Source: JAGOBP01 sp046328575
GTDB lineage: Bacteria; Chloroflexota; Anaerolineae; Fen-1058
DNA: 64,000 bases
NCBI GenBank assembly: GCA_046328575.1
Contig: JAXLWI010000006.1
Location: 1-64,000, forward strand
Direction of reading: 5' to 3'
Shown piece after piece: positions 33,875 to 42,266 of this stretch. The notes under the pieces were generated by a model. The model searched no databases. It was not told the origin of the DNA and was given only the letters and a program-made list of their open reading frames with translations. The position numbers and the translations under genes are program-made. Position 1 is the stretch's first letter. Every line of letters starts with the position of its first letter.

Positions 33875-35050
33875 TTACGGCTTGGTGGGTACGCGATCTT
33901 CCCACGTCAGGAAGAAGCGCGGATCGCGGCGGGCTTCCAGCCAGGCTTCTTGGGCAGCCTGTTGACGGCTGTTCAGGAAACTGGCGTTGATGGGATGCAC
34001 ACCCTTATCCAGAATTTGCGCTGTGTAACTGGCTGTGCCAGCGGCGTTGATTTGCAAGCTCACCACCTGGCTAATCGGTGTGGAGAACAACGCTTCGGCC
34101 AGCGCCGGGCCAAACTCTGTGGTTTGCGAGATCTCATCCATCGGCACCCAGTCGAAGGTCTCTGAGGCAACCACGGTAGTCACCGGATAGGTGGCTGACA
34201 CCACGGCCTGATAGACCTTGTCAAAGCCATCGGTGTTGATGGATTGTGTGACGGTCTGCACATCTGCCGCATCGACACGAATGTAGCGGAACTTGATCTG
34301 CTCGGTCGTCGTCGGCACAGTGGACGCAATTGCGGCCTTCACCTTCTCGCCGATCAGACGCAGTTCCACCATCTTGCGATAGTCCGCGTCGGTGACACCG
34401 ACCGATCCCAACACGCTCAGCTGATCTTGATACAGTTTATCAAACCCTTCTTTGGTAACGGGCGTTGACGTCGGGAAAGGTGTAATGGTCGGCGTCGGCG
34501 TCTGGGTAATCGGTTCCGTCACGGTCGGCGTGGGGGCCGGCGTGCGCGTGGGCGCGGGCGTCGGCGGATTGCGCAGATAGCCCAAGTCTTCTTCGAGGAA
34601 GACTTGCACTTCGTCCGGCGTGACGGTCACACCAAAGTCCTTGGCACCCTGCTTGAGCAGGATTTCGTCGCGCATTTCATTCAACACTTGCGCGCCCAAG
34701 CCCTTGGGATCGTTCAACTGCGTCTGGTATTGTTGCGCCGATTGGGTGTCGCCCAGCGCCTGAGCGCGAGCGACTTGCTGATTCAACGTCAGGCGGGCCA
34801 ATCGCACGCGATTCTGAAACTCGCGGGTGGAAATGGTTTCGCCGTTGATGTTGGCGACCGGTTCGTTCAGTATAAACACATTTTCGCGCAAGATGCCGAA
34901 GCCGACGATGAGCACCAGCAAAGCGACCACGCTGCCGACGATCAACAACACCGTGCGGTTTTGCTTGGCCTCACGTTCGGCGCGCGACAGCTGCTTGCGC
35001 GTTTGCTCTTTCGGAATCTGCACGTTACGGGTAGGGGTATTCTTCGACAT
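33875..35050 (-). CDS. membrane-anchored parvulin-like foldase (SurA_N/PPIC)
   Basis: 391 residues. A basic cytoplasmic N-terminus and one membrane helix (TVLLIVGSVVALLVLIVGFG, about residues 33-52) anchor the protein. A SurA-N-like chaperone part follows (VANINGETISTREFQNRVR, LNEMRDEILLKQGAKDFGV). A Thr/Pro linker of about 35 residues splits it from the next helical part. The C-terminal half (about 245-370) has the parvulin-type order of strands (IKFRYIRVDAADV, FDWVPMDEISQ, PISQVVSLQINAAGTASYTA) but with weak active-site resemblance. It is probably an extracytoplasmic folding factor of the PrsA/SurA type. Isomerase activity is uncertain. Confidence 0.8.
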   Translation of the reverse strand: MSKNTPTRNVQIPKEQTRKQLSRAEREAKQNRTVLLIVGSVVALLVLIVGFGILRENVFILNEPVANINGETISTREFQNRVRLARLTLNQQVARAQALGDTQSAQQYQTQLNDPKGLGAQVLNEMRDEILLKQGAKDFGVTVTPDEVQVFLEEDLGYLRNPPTPAPTRTPAPTPTVTEPITQTPTPTITPFPTSTPVTKEGFDKLYQDQLSVLGSVGVTDADYRKMVELRLIGEKVKAAIASTVPTTTEQIKFRYIRVDAADVQTVTQSINTDGFDKVYQAVVSATYPVTTVVASETFDWVPMDEISQTTEFGPALAEALFSTPISQVVSLQINAAGTASYTAQILDKGVHPINASFLNSRQQAAQEAWLEARRDPRFFLTWEDRVPTKP

Positions 35051-35059
35051 GCGACCTCG

Positions 35060-35140
35060 GTCAATAAACCAGTAAATTGGTATTTAGCAAATTGGTAAAT
35101 TAGCGAAGCAACTGACTAATCTACCAATTTACCAATCTAC
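35060..35140. repeat. degenerate AATTGGTA-type repeats forming a dyad
   Basis: Units such as TAAATTGGTA and TTAGCAAATTGGTAAATTAG on the left are mirrored by CTAATCTACCAATTTACC on the right. The result is an AT-rich hairpin between rpsR and the foldase gene, possibly the rpsR terminator. Confidence 0.6.
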
Positions 35141-35145
35141 CTGGA

Positions 35146-35478
35146 TTAGCGAGCCTGCTGGCCGACGAACGGCAGCATCGCCAGATGGCGGGCGCGCTTG
35201 ATGGCCGTTGTCAGATGGCGCTGATGCTTGGCACAGGTGCCGGTCTGGCGGCGCGGGCGAATTTTGCCCCGCTCGCTGACGAAACGGCGCAGCATGTCAG
35301 CCTGTTTGTAGTCGATGGTTTTAACTTTATCGACGCAGAACTGGCAGACCTTGGGGCGCGGTTGGAACTTGCCACCACGGCGCTCGCCGCGCGGACCAGA
35401 CGGGCGCGGACCAGACGGTCGGCGCTCGGGCGCTGACTGCGGCGCAGCCGGTCGTTCTTGTTGTTCTTGCTCAGCCAT
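35146..35478 (-). CDS. rpsR: 30S ribosomal protein S18
   Basis: 110 residues, of which the last 70 or so are a standard S18 core (IDYKQADMLRRFVSERGKI, RPRRQTGTCAKHQRHLTTAI, KRARHLAMLPF). It is the zinc-binding C+ form, with CQFC and a later Cys in TCAKHQ. The first 45 residues are a disordered Glu/Gln then Pro/Arg/Gly extension containing a PSGPRPSGPR repeat, longer than in most bacteria. ATG 35478 is preceded by GGAGG, so the extension is within the real start. It is the last gene of rpsF-ssb-rpsR. Confidence 0.97.
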   Translation of the reverse strand: MAEQEQQERPAAPQSAPERRPSGPRPSGPRGERRGGKFQPRPKVCQFCVDKVKTIDYKQADMLRRFVSERGKIRPRRQTGTCAKHQRHLTTAIKRARHLAMLPFVGQQAR

Positions 35479-35522
35479 TGTAATGTCCTCCACAGTTGAT
35501 GCCGATCCGCGATCGGCATCAA

Positions 35523-35921
35523 TCAGAACGGAAAATCCTCTTCTTCTGAGGCCGATGAGATTTCGCCGATCTGATCGTCGCCTTCACGGCGATCGCTCAG
35601 CATGATCATTTCGTTGGCGACAATCTCAGTCCGATAGTGCTTCTTGCCTTCTTGATCTTCCCAGCCGCGAGTTTGCAGGCGGCCTTCGACGTACACGGTC
35701 TGGCCTTTGTGCAGATGCTGCTTGCAAATCTCAGCCAGATTACCCCAGGCGACCACGTTGAACCATTCGGTCTCTTCGCGTTTGTCGCCTTCGCCGGACG
35801 TCCACGACCGATTGACGGCGACACTGAATGCCGTCACCGGGCGGCCGTTGGGGGTGTAACGCATTTCGGGATCACGGCCCAAACGGCCGATGATCATGAC
35901 TTTGTTGAGTCCGCGCGTCAT
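35523..35921 (-). CDS. ssb: single-stranded DNA-binding protein
   Basis: A 132-residue protein with an OB fold (LNKVMIIGRLGRDPEMRYT, VTAFSVAVNRSW, WFNVVAWGNLAEICKQHL, KGQTVYVEGRLQTRGWED). It has an unusually short linker and the acidic tip EEEDFPF that recruits repair and replication proteins. It lies between rpsF (24 bp gap) and rpsR, the classical bacterial order. Confidence 0.98.
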   Translation of the reverse strand: MTRGLNKVMIIGRLGRDPEMRYTPNGRPVTAFSVAVNRSWTSGEGDKREETEWFNVVAWGNLAEICKQHLHKGQTVYVEGRLQTRGWEDQEGKKHYRTEIVANEMIMLSDRREGDDQIGEISSASEEEDFPF

Positions 35922-35945
35922 CGCAGCCTCCTCGGCGTGATGGTC

Positions 35946-36242
35946 TTAGCGTCCGGGTTGAATGATCAGGAAGCGCAGGATTTCTTCGGTCAAGCGGAGA
36001 TCACGTTCCAGCCCAGCCAATGCCTGCGACGGCAGATCGGCCAACAGCAACACATATTGGCCTTCTGTCAGTTTCTTGATGGGGTACGCAAGTCGGCGGC
36101 GGCCCCAGACGTTGGTCTGGTTGACCGTGCCTCCGGCGGTGGTGATCCAGCCTTTGACCTTATCCACCACGCCGGTGAAGGCGGTGTCGTCCATGTCAGG
36201 ACGGACGACGAGGGTGACCTCGTAGGGTCGAATGACAGCCAT
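35946..36242 (-). CDS. rpsF: 30S ribosomal protein S6
   Basis: A 98-residue S6 protein: YEVTLVVRPDMDD at the N-terminus, then VWGRRRLAYPIKKLTEGQYV in the middle, and LRLTEEILRFLIIQP at the end. It has the normal length. ATG 36242 has AGGAG 6 nt upstream. It is the first gene of rpsF-ssb-rpsR, expressed from a good promoter about 100 nt upstream, with a structured leader that overlaps the ribosome binding site. Confidence 0.98.
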   Translation of the reverse strand: MAVIRPYEVTLVVRPDMDDTAFTGVVDKVKGWITTAGGTVNQTNVWGRRRLAYPIKKLTEGQYVLLLADLPSQALAGLERDLRLTEEILRFLIIQPGR

Positions 36243-36248
36243 GCTATT

Positions 36249-36298
36249 CTCCTTTCCACGGGATGTGCCCTCGGACCGACGACGCCGAGAGCGGAAAG
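36249..36298 (-). promoter_or_regulatory. candidate S6:S18 autoregulatory leader structure
   Basis: In the rpsF leader an outer stem pairs CTTTCC with GGAAAG (plus coordinates 36293-36298 and 36252-36257). It encloses an inner stem GCTCTCGG/CCGAGGGC (36285-36292 and 36267-36274, one G-U). The 3' side has a 9-nt asymmetric bulge containing CCCG. The 3' strand of the outer stem overlaps the AGGAG ribosome binding site by two bases. Known S6:S18 leaders use a CCG-containing bulge near the rpsF start; the match is by eye only. Confidence 0.45.
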
Positions 36299-36341
36299 TG
36301 CGAGGTCGTTGTTAAGGGATTTGACCACGCAACGGGGCGGG

Positions 36342-36370
36342 ATTTTAACATGACCAGGAAGTTTTGACAA
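36342..36370 (-). promoter_or_regulatory. promoter of rpsF-ssb-rpsR
   Basis: On the minus strand TTGTCA (36370-36365), a 17-nt spacer and TAAAAT (36347-36342). The predicted start gives a leader of about 95 nt. Confidence 0.65.
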
Positions 36371-36386
36371 GGGGCGTACAAATAAC

Positions 36387-36420
36387 AACTCGCCGCCAGA
36401 TTAAGATCCAACGGCGAGTT
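36387..36420 (-). terminator. terminator of the large sensor kinase gene
   Basis: AACTCGCCG (36387-36395) pairs with CGGCGAGTT (36412-36420). On the minus strand the stem leads into GTTATTTG. Confidence 0.65.
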
Positions 36421-36440
36421 CACTTTTTACTCGCTTTGAG

Positions 36441-39400
36441 TTACTCGTGACTGAGCGGTAGCAGGATGTAGAACGTCGACCCTTCGCCTAGTTGGCTTTC
36501 TACCCACACACGGCCGCGATGCCACTCTGCAATAGACTTGACAATGGCAAGGCCGAGACCGGTGCCTTTGATGTCGATCGTCTCACGCCGCTTCACGCGA
36601 TAGAACCGTTCGAACAGCCGCACCTGATCGGCGGGCGCAATGCCGATGCCAGTATCCTTGACCGTCACTACCATCGCATCACCGCGTTCTTCCACACCGA
36701 CCGTGACCGTCCCGCCCGACGGCGTGTACTTGATAGCGTTGTCCACTAGATTTGTGATCGCGTGGCGCAGCAGACCTTGATCGCCAAGAATGGTGCGCTC
36801 GGAAAGGCGACCCGTCGCCAGCGTTAAGCCGCGCGACAGCGATTGCCCGCCCATCGAATCGACCACGGTTCGAGCGATGTCGGCCAGCGAGCAGGTTTCC
36901 TTTACCATGCCCACGCCCGCATCGATGCGGCCCAGATCGAGCAGATCGTCGATCAGTTCCGTCATCTGCTCGATACCAGCCATGACCTTTTCAACGTAGT
37001 CCTGCTGCTTCGGCGTTAGCGAACCCACCATCGGCAGCATCGTCGCGTAGCCGCGCATGTACGTCAACGGGGCGCGCAGGTCGTGGCTCACCGTCGCCAC
37101 AAACTCGGTCTTCATCGCATCGAGTTCTTTCAGGTGGGTAATGTCGCGCAGCACCGCCACGCGCCCGATGACCTGATTGTCGCCGCTAATGATGGCCGAG
37201 GCGCTGCCATAGAGCGTGCGGCCGTCGTTCAGCGACACTTCTTCCGTACGCGCCTTGGTCTTATTCGCCGGATCGAATAAGCGGGCCATCGACAGATCAG
37301 GCCACACATCCGAAACTAACTGACCAATGGCCGTACCGGCGGGCAACCGGAAGGCGACCTCGGCAGCCGGGTTGCACAACAGAACCCGATTGTCTTTGTC
37401 GGTGACGATCACGGCATCGCTGGTGCTGGACAATACCGCTTGCAAGCGGCGGCGACCGCCTTCGGCGACCTGGAATAGTCGGGCATTCTCGATCAACACC
37501 GCAGCCTGTCCGGCCAGCGTACCTAACACGTCCACTTCTGATTTGCTGAAGTTGTGGACTTCGGAATACCCGAGCCAGACGACGCCGATGGGGTGAGCTT
37601 GCCGTCGAACGGGCAGTACGGCAATCGCCCGAATGCCTGGCCCGACCAAGTTCGGATCGAGCATGGCGCGCGATCGGGCGCGGGTGACGTTATCGATCAA
37701 GATCGGCTCTTCACTGGGCGTGGCCAGCAGCGCCAATGACTTATCGAGCGGCGTTAACGACTGCGGGCCATCGTTGGAGATGACGGCATCGGCCGCGCCG
37801 GTTTCTGACAGGAGTACCAGGCGGGCGACTTTGGCCGGGCTGGCTTGCATCGCGCCCGCCAGCAGAGGCGGCACGCCGCGTTCCAAATCGAGTGCGGCCG
37901 AGACCGTCTGACTGACGCGCAGCAAGAGCGAGAGATCGTCGACGCGATCTTTCAAACTCACGCGCATTTGCTCGAAAGCCCGACCCAATTCGCCGACTTC
38001 GTCTTCGCCTTTGATGACGACGGCCTGATCAAGTTTGCCTTGCGCGATCTGGGCAGCTGCTTTCGAGAGTTCTTCGATCGGGCGGGCAATGGCGCGGGTG
38101 ACCAGCGCCACCCCGAGGCCGGATAGCACGCCTAAAATCAGCAGCAGGGCCAACATGGGCGTCGAGATTTGCATCGCAAGTTGCAGCACACTGAGCACCG
38201 GCAATTCGATCACAACCAGCCAGTTAGTGCCAGCCGCCGGCTGTACAAAGAGTAAGCGCGGTGTGCCATCCGGGAAGCGATCTTCAAAAGCCGCGCCCTT
38301 ATCCGGCGTCTGAAGGACTGGCTGCATCTTCGCGTCGAGGCTCCAAACCGACAGAACCCGCTCGATATCGTGATGGACGACAATGCGGCTGTTTTCGTCG
38401 ACCAAATAACCAGTGCCTGAGCCGAGGGTGTTCTGCAGCCCTTCGCGCAACCGGACGATGATGGGATTGACTTGTAAGCGCGTGCGACCCAAGAGCGCAC
38501 CTTGCGCTTCACCGTTGGGCGAATCACTGACCGGAGCGACAAACGAAATCAAGCTTTGCTGATTCAACGCAAAGACAAAGGTTTGTTGCGGCGCGCTGGT
38601 TTGGAGCGTGCGTGAAATCAACGTGCGTTCATCGGTTGTGAGATCGACTTTTTCGTTGGGTGGGTAGGCATCAATCAAACGGCCATTAGCATCGAACAGC
38701 AACAGTTGATCGAAGAATGGGCCGGTGCGGAGCGCGCTCAACAACCGGGCCTGCCGAATTTCGACATTGGGTGAGCGCAGCTGCTCGTCGAGTGCAAATT
38801 CGCCGATGAGCCCTTGTCCAGTATGGAAGAACGACGGCACTTCGCGCGCGGCTGAGAGCGCGTCGCGTGACATCTGCGCATAGGCTTGACGTTTCGCTTC
38901 GCCCAACGCACTGGCGCTTACCGCATACAACAACACGATGATGAGGACGAAAACAAATGTCGCAAAGGCCCAGACCATGCGACTGGTCAACGTGCGCGCC
39001 CACGGTGCTGCGGTGGGTTCAGCGCGCCGTTGAACAAGCTGGGGCTGCCAAAGATTGACGCCTTCGGTGATAATGCCGCCGATCAGCCCTTCGGTAATGG
39101 TGGGGAACAGACCAGCCAGAAACAACGGCCAGGCATAGTTCAAGGCGGTCAGCGCATCGCCGGGCGTGTAGAAGTAAAACGAGGGCAGCATGATGGGCCA
39201 GGATATTAGCGCGGCCAGCGGCGAAGCAATGATCGGATGGCGCAATGCAGCGGACACGCGGCCACGATAGTTCTGCCGCATCAACCACGCGGCGATCAGC
39301 CCAAACGCGATGACTTCGAAGCGCTGGGTAAGTTCGCCGCTCTGAAAACCTGCTTGCAGGAAGCCACTCAGTGTACTCAACGCAAGCGCGGGGCCGATGC

Positions 39401-39719
39401 CCAACCAATTAGCGGCCAACAAGACGGGCACAGCACTCAACAACGGCGTTAGTGGAACGGAAGCCTCTTGCGGCCGATTGGGTACCGGTTGATAAGTTGG
39501 GGCTGAGAATCGCCACAACAACATATTGCTCAGCACGATGGTCGCTAGTGCCAGACCAGCAAACAACCACCATTGGCGGCGATTCAAAGTTAGAAATGAC
39601 CGGCGATACTTGAACAGAGCCATCCCGACCAGAATCAAATACAAGGCCAGGACAATCAAGCCTTCGGGACGAACGGGGAGTTGAATTGACCAGTTAAGCT
39701 GCCCAACAAGTTGCGGCAT
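36441..39719 (-). CDS. large multi-domain membrane sensor histidine kinase
   Basis: 1092 residues. Roughly: an N-terminal block of about six membrane helices (1-230), a further helix near 250, an extracytoplasmic Cache-like sensor (about 270-500), a helix, HAMP (about 530-585, RAIARPIEELSKAAAQIAQG), GAF (590-745), PAS (760-870, SDAVIVTDKDNRVLLCNPAA). The kinase core has HisKA FVATVSHDLRAPLTYMRGYA and HATPase motifs NLVDNAIKYTPSG, VKDTGIGIAP and GTGLGLAIVK. All catalytic boxes are intact. Four different sensing modules suggest integration of several signals. No response regulator is adjacent. ATG 39719 has GGAG 6 nt upstream. Confidence 0.93.
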   Translation of the reverse strand: MPQLVGQLNWSIQLPVRPEGLIVLALYLILVGMALFKYRRSFLTLNRRQWWLFAGLALATIVLSNMLLWRFSAPTYQPVPNRPQEASVPLTPLLSAVPVLLAANWLGIGPALALSTLSGFLQAGFQSGELTQRFEVIAFGLIAAWLMRQNYRGRVSAALRHPIIASPLAALISWPIMLPSFYFYTPGDALTALNYAWPLFLAGLFPTITEGLIGGIITEGVNLWQPQLVQRRAEPTAAPWARTLTSRMVWAFATFVFVLIIVLLYAVSASALGEAKRQAYAQMSRDALSAAREVPSFFHTGQGLIGEFALDEQLRSPNVEIRQARLLSALRTGPFFDQLLLFDANGRLIDAYPPNEKVDLTTDERTLISRTLQTSAPQQTFVFALNQQSLISFVAPVSDSPNGEAQGALLGRTRLQVNPIIVRLREGLQNTLGSGTGYLVDENSRIVVHHDIERVLSVWSLDAKMQPVLQTPDKGAAFEDRFPDGTPRLLFVQPAAGTNWLVVIELPVLSVLQLAMQISTPMLALLLILGVLSGLGVALVTRAIARPIEELSKAAAQIAQGKLDQAVVIKGEDEVGELGRAFEQMRVSLKDRVDDLSLLLRVSQTVSAALDLERGVPPLLAGAMQASPAKVARLVLLSETGAADAVISNDGPQSLTPLDKSLALLATPSEEPILIDNVTRARSRAMLDPNLVGPGIRAIAVLPVRRQAHPIGVVWLGYSEVHNFSKSEVDVLGTLAGQAAVLIENARLFQVAEGGRRRLQAVLSSTSDAVIVTDKDNRVLLCNPAAEVAFRLPAGTAIGQLVSDVWPDLSMARLFDPANKTKARTEEVSLNDGRTLYGSASAIISGDNQVIGRVAVLRDITHLKELDAMKTEFVATVSHDLRAPLTYMRGYATMLPMVGSLTPKQQDYVEKVMAGIEQMTELIDDLLDLGRIDAGVGMVKETCSLADIARTVVDSMGGQSLSRGLTLATGRLSERTILGDQGLLRHAITNLVDNAIKYTPSGGTVTVGVEERGDAMVVTVKDTGIGIAPADQVRLFERFYRVKRRETIDIKGTGLGLAIVKSIAEWHRGRVWVESQLGEGSTFYILLPLSHE

Positions 39720-39875
39720 AAGAGCTCCACATCATATTCGTACCAATCATATAATGTCATGTATTATAGCATCAAGACTGCAAAAAAGCGCAATTCTACC
39801 GCGCCAGTCTGCAAATTTTGGGCGGTGTGCGCCGCCTGACAGGACTGTGCTCGCGGCCTCATTGCCAATGAGTTC

Positions 39876-39904
39876 TTGCGTGAAACGAATGGGCAGGTTA
39901 CAAT
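39876..39904 (+). promoter_or_regulatory. promoter of the antiporter-like cluster
   Basis: TTGCGT (39876-39881), a 17-nt spacer and TACAAT (39899-39904), 40 nt before the ATG at 39945. Its presence argues against starting the first gene at TTG 39876. Confidence 0.6.
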
Positions 39905-39944
39905 ACCGCCGCTCTCCAGCCTGACTTCAGACATTGCCAGAATC

Positions 39945-41573
39945 ATGATTCTCCCACCCATCATTCCCGTCATCCTGCTTATCCTGGGTGCATTGGCGGT
40001 CGCAGCCAGCGATTTGGCTCGGTTGCGCCGACCCAGTTTGGTGATGATCGTAACCGCGATCGGTGCACTGCTAGTGATGTTCACTTTACGCAGCGATACG
40101 CCGCTGACCCAAATCATCTCGGCGTGGCAGCCCGTGTCGGTGTTCACCGTACCGATCAGCTTTCGCGTCGATCGAACGGCGTGGATCTTGGGGCTGGGCT
40201 TCATCGTGGCGGGGTTGAGTGCCGCCTTTACGTGGGCAGCCTATCCTGGCCGCGATCGGCCGGGACCCCGTGCTGTCTCGCTGTTGCTGCTCGCTACGGC
40301 GATTGCCAGTGTGTTCGCCAGTAATCTATTGACGTTAGCTCTAACGTGGGGCCTGTTCGACCTGGTGTTTGTCGCTGCCGTGCTGTTAAGGAGTGGGCCA
40401 CAGTTAGGCCGCCGGGCTGCGACGGCCATCGTACTCAATGCCACTTCAACCGTGTGTGTATGGATTGCAACCTTGTTGATCGAGAACGCGCACGATAGTC
40501 TGTATTGGCATCTGATCGATCTTGCGGCTGGCCCGGCTGGTTGGCTGGCGGCCGCGGCTGTGCTGCGTTTAGGGGTGTATCCGTTACATCAGTGGCTGCC
40601 GATCGAGTTGGAGCAGGGGCCCGATCGCGCTGCGTTGCTGTTCAGCATTCCGCCTGCGGTTGGACTGGCATTATGGGCACGACTAGCGCTGACGCAGAAT
40701 TTGCCGCCGACGTCGATTGTGCCGCAGTTGGCTATCATCAGCGCGATGGTGGGGGGTGTACTGGCGTGGCAGAGCAGTCCGGCCCCGCGCAGTTGGTCTT
40801 ACATTGCGTTAAGCCTGGCGAGTCTGGCAGTAGTACAGGTGGGCAGTGTCGGCGCACAAGGCCCATCGGGTATGCTGACGGTCGCCGCGTTGAACTTCTT
40901 GTTTATGGTCGTCAGTTTGTTTATCGCGCGATCGTTTACGTGGCGCGCGCCGTGGTGGTCAGCGAGCGCGATCGTGGCCGGCTTATCGATTGCGGGCGTA
41001 CCCGGCACGCTGGGCTTTATCGTGAGACAGCAGACGCTGGTGGGGCTGACGCAGTCGAACAACTGGCTGTGGCTGGTGGGCTGTGTGTTGGCCGAAACGT
41101 TGTTGATCGCCGCCGTTCTCCGCACGGGTTTCACGCCACAAGATGCCGCACCGCCCACTGGCGTGTTGCGTCGAATCAGTTTTGGCTTGGGCCTCGCAAC
41201 CTCCGCGCTGCCATTGATTGCGCTGCCGTTGGTGGCTGGCTGGCTGCCGTTGGTGCCTTCGTTGTCGACTCTGTTTGGCCGGATGACAGGGATCAGTTGG
41301 CTGGCCTGGCTCGCGCCGATTGTGCTGGGTGTGCTATTGGCCTGGCGCGCACCGCGCTTGGCCGCATCGGCGCCCGAAACAGCCGGCAGCACGCCGATCT
41401 GGGTGAGTGTTCTACGGCTCGATTGGTTGAATGCGGCGTTATCGTTTTTGATGCAGCGACTGACGACTGTCTTGCGTGGATTGGCCAGCGTCATTGAAGG
41501 CGAAGGCGGCCTAATCTGGGCGATTATCATTATCATTGTGGGGCTGGTTCTCAACACCGGCGTATTCAAATAG
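39945..41573 (+). CDS. complex-I antiporter-like (NuoL/M/N family) membrane protein, divergent
   Basis: A 542-residue protein with about 14 hydrophobic segments. The family landmark RLGVYPLHQWLPIELEQGPD corresponds to the K-x-P-x-x-P-x-H-x-W-L-P loop of NuoL/M/N, with Arg in the place of the TM7 lysine. The following helix (ALLFSIPPAVGLALW) has no Lys at the TM8 position. SIAGVPGTLGFIVRQ matches the usual GxPxxxGFxxK segment, with Arg for Lys. It therefore looks like a proton-translocating-subunit relative whose pumping residues are altered. The start is ATG 39945. It is the first of three cluster genes; no catalytic NADH or hydrogenase subunits are adjacent. Confidence 0.75.
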   Translation: MILPPIIPVILLILGALAVAASDLARLRRPSLVMIVTAIGALLVMFTLRSDTPLTQIISAWQPVSVFTVPISFRVDRTAWILGLGFIVAGLSAAFTWAAYPGRDRPGPRAVSLLLLATAIASVFASNLLTLALTWGLFDLVFVAAVLLRSGPQLGRRAATAIVLNATSTVCVWIATLLIENAHDSLYWHLIDLAAGPAGWLAAAAVLRLGVYPLHQWLPIELEQGPDRAALLFSIPPAVGLALWARLALTQNLPPTSIVPQLAIISAMVGGVLAWQSSPAPRSWSYIALSLASLAVVQVGSVGAQGPSGMLTVAALNFLFMVVSLFIARSFTWRAPWWSASAIVAGLSIAGVPGTLGFIVRQQTLVGLTQSNNWLWLVGCVLAETLLIAAVLRTGFTPQDAAPPTGVLRRISFGLGLATSALPLIALPLVAGWLPLVPSLSTLFGRMTGISWLAWLAPIVLGVLLAWRAPRLAASAPETAGSTPIWVSVLRLDWLNAALSFLMQRLTTVLRGLASVIEGEGGLIWAIIIIIVGLVLNTGVFK

Positions 41574-41588
41574 GGTTCCGACATTATC

Positions 41589-42266
41589 ATGTCTGATGTA
41601 TTGAAGACACTTTCATCGATTCCTGGCTTTGCGGTGCTGATCGGCTTGTTGATCGCAGCCGGGTTGCTGGTCGTGTTGGTCAACTGGCGCTTGTTGATTT
41701 TTGCGCTGGGCGCTCACTATTTGTTGATCGGTTTGATGTTGACGCGCGCCGTGCCGATCGAGTTGGCGGCGGTTAAAGCGCTGGTCGGCGTAATGATTTG
41801 TCCGGTGCTCTTCATCACGGCACGCCGCGTGCGCTGGGGACAGATCGATGAAGAGGAGGGCGACAGCGAACCGCCCAGACGCCGATCGATTATCGGTTGG
41901 CTGATCAGCCCCGGCTTGCCGCTGCGATTGCTGGCTGCATCACTCACGGCCGTGCTGGCAGTGAGCCTCGCACAGCGTAATCCCTTGTCCATCGTCGGCG
42001 ATCCATCATTGTCGCGCGATTTGACCGTGGCGACCTTCGGTTTGTTATTGCTGGGTTTACTCAACGTTGTGTTGAACGAGAATCCGCTCAAAGCCGGGCT
42101 GGGCTTGTTGAGTCTGTTAGCGGGCTTTGAAATGTTTTACACGGTGGTCGATCCGACGTTGACGATTGTGGGTCTGCTCGGCCTGACTAATTTGATCATC
42201 GCGCTGGCGATCTCGTATTTGACGACAGCCTGGGCCACGCATCCGCCGCGTGAGGTGCAGCCGTGA
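41589..42266 (+). CDS. membrane protein, NuoK/HyfE-like, in antiporter-like cluster
   Basis: A 225-residue protein with two hydrophobic helices, a third reaching toward residue 75, a charged cytoplasmic loop (DEEEGDSEPPRRR, about 85-100), then four helices. The last part (NPLKAGLGLLSLLAGFEMFY and the helix after it) resembles the NuoK/MnhC/HyfE type of small subunit, with a Glu inside a helix. I cannot assign it more closely. It lies 15 bp after the first antiporter-like gene and overlaps the next by 4 nt, so the three proteins are probably made as one complex. Confidence 0.65.
   Translation: MSDVLKTLSSIPGFAVLIGLLIAAGLLVVLVNWRLLIFALGAHYLLIGLMLTRAVPIELAAVKALVGVMICPVLFITARRVRWGQIDEEEGDSEPPRRRSIIGWLISPGLPLRLLAASLTAVLAVSLAQRNPLSIVGDPSLSRDLTVATFGLLLLGLLNVVLNENPLKAGLGLLSLLAGFEMFYTVVDPTLTIVGLLGLTNLIIALAISYLTTAWATHPPREVQP

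Noticed and set aside
40505..41497. 330-codon frame overlapping the first antiporter-like gene
   Set aside because: Low-complexity Arg/Gly/Cys-rich translation in a shadow frame of a clear membrane protein.
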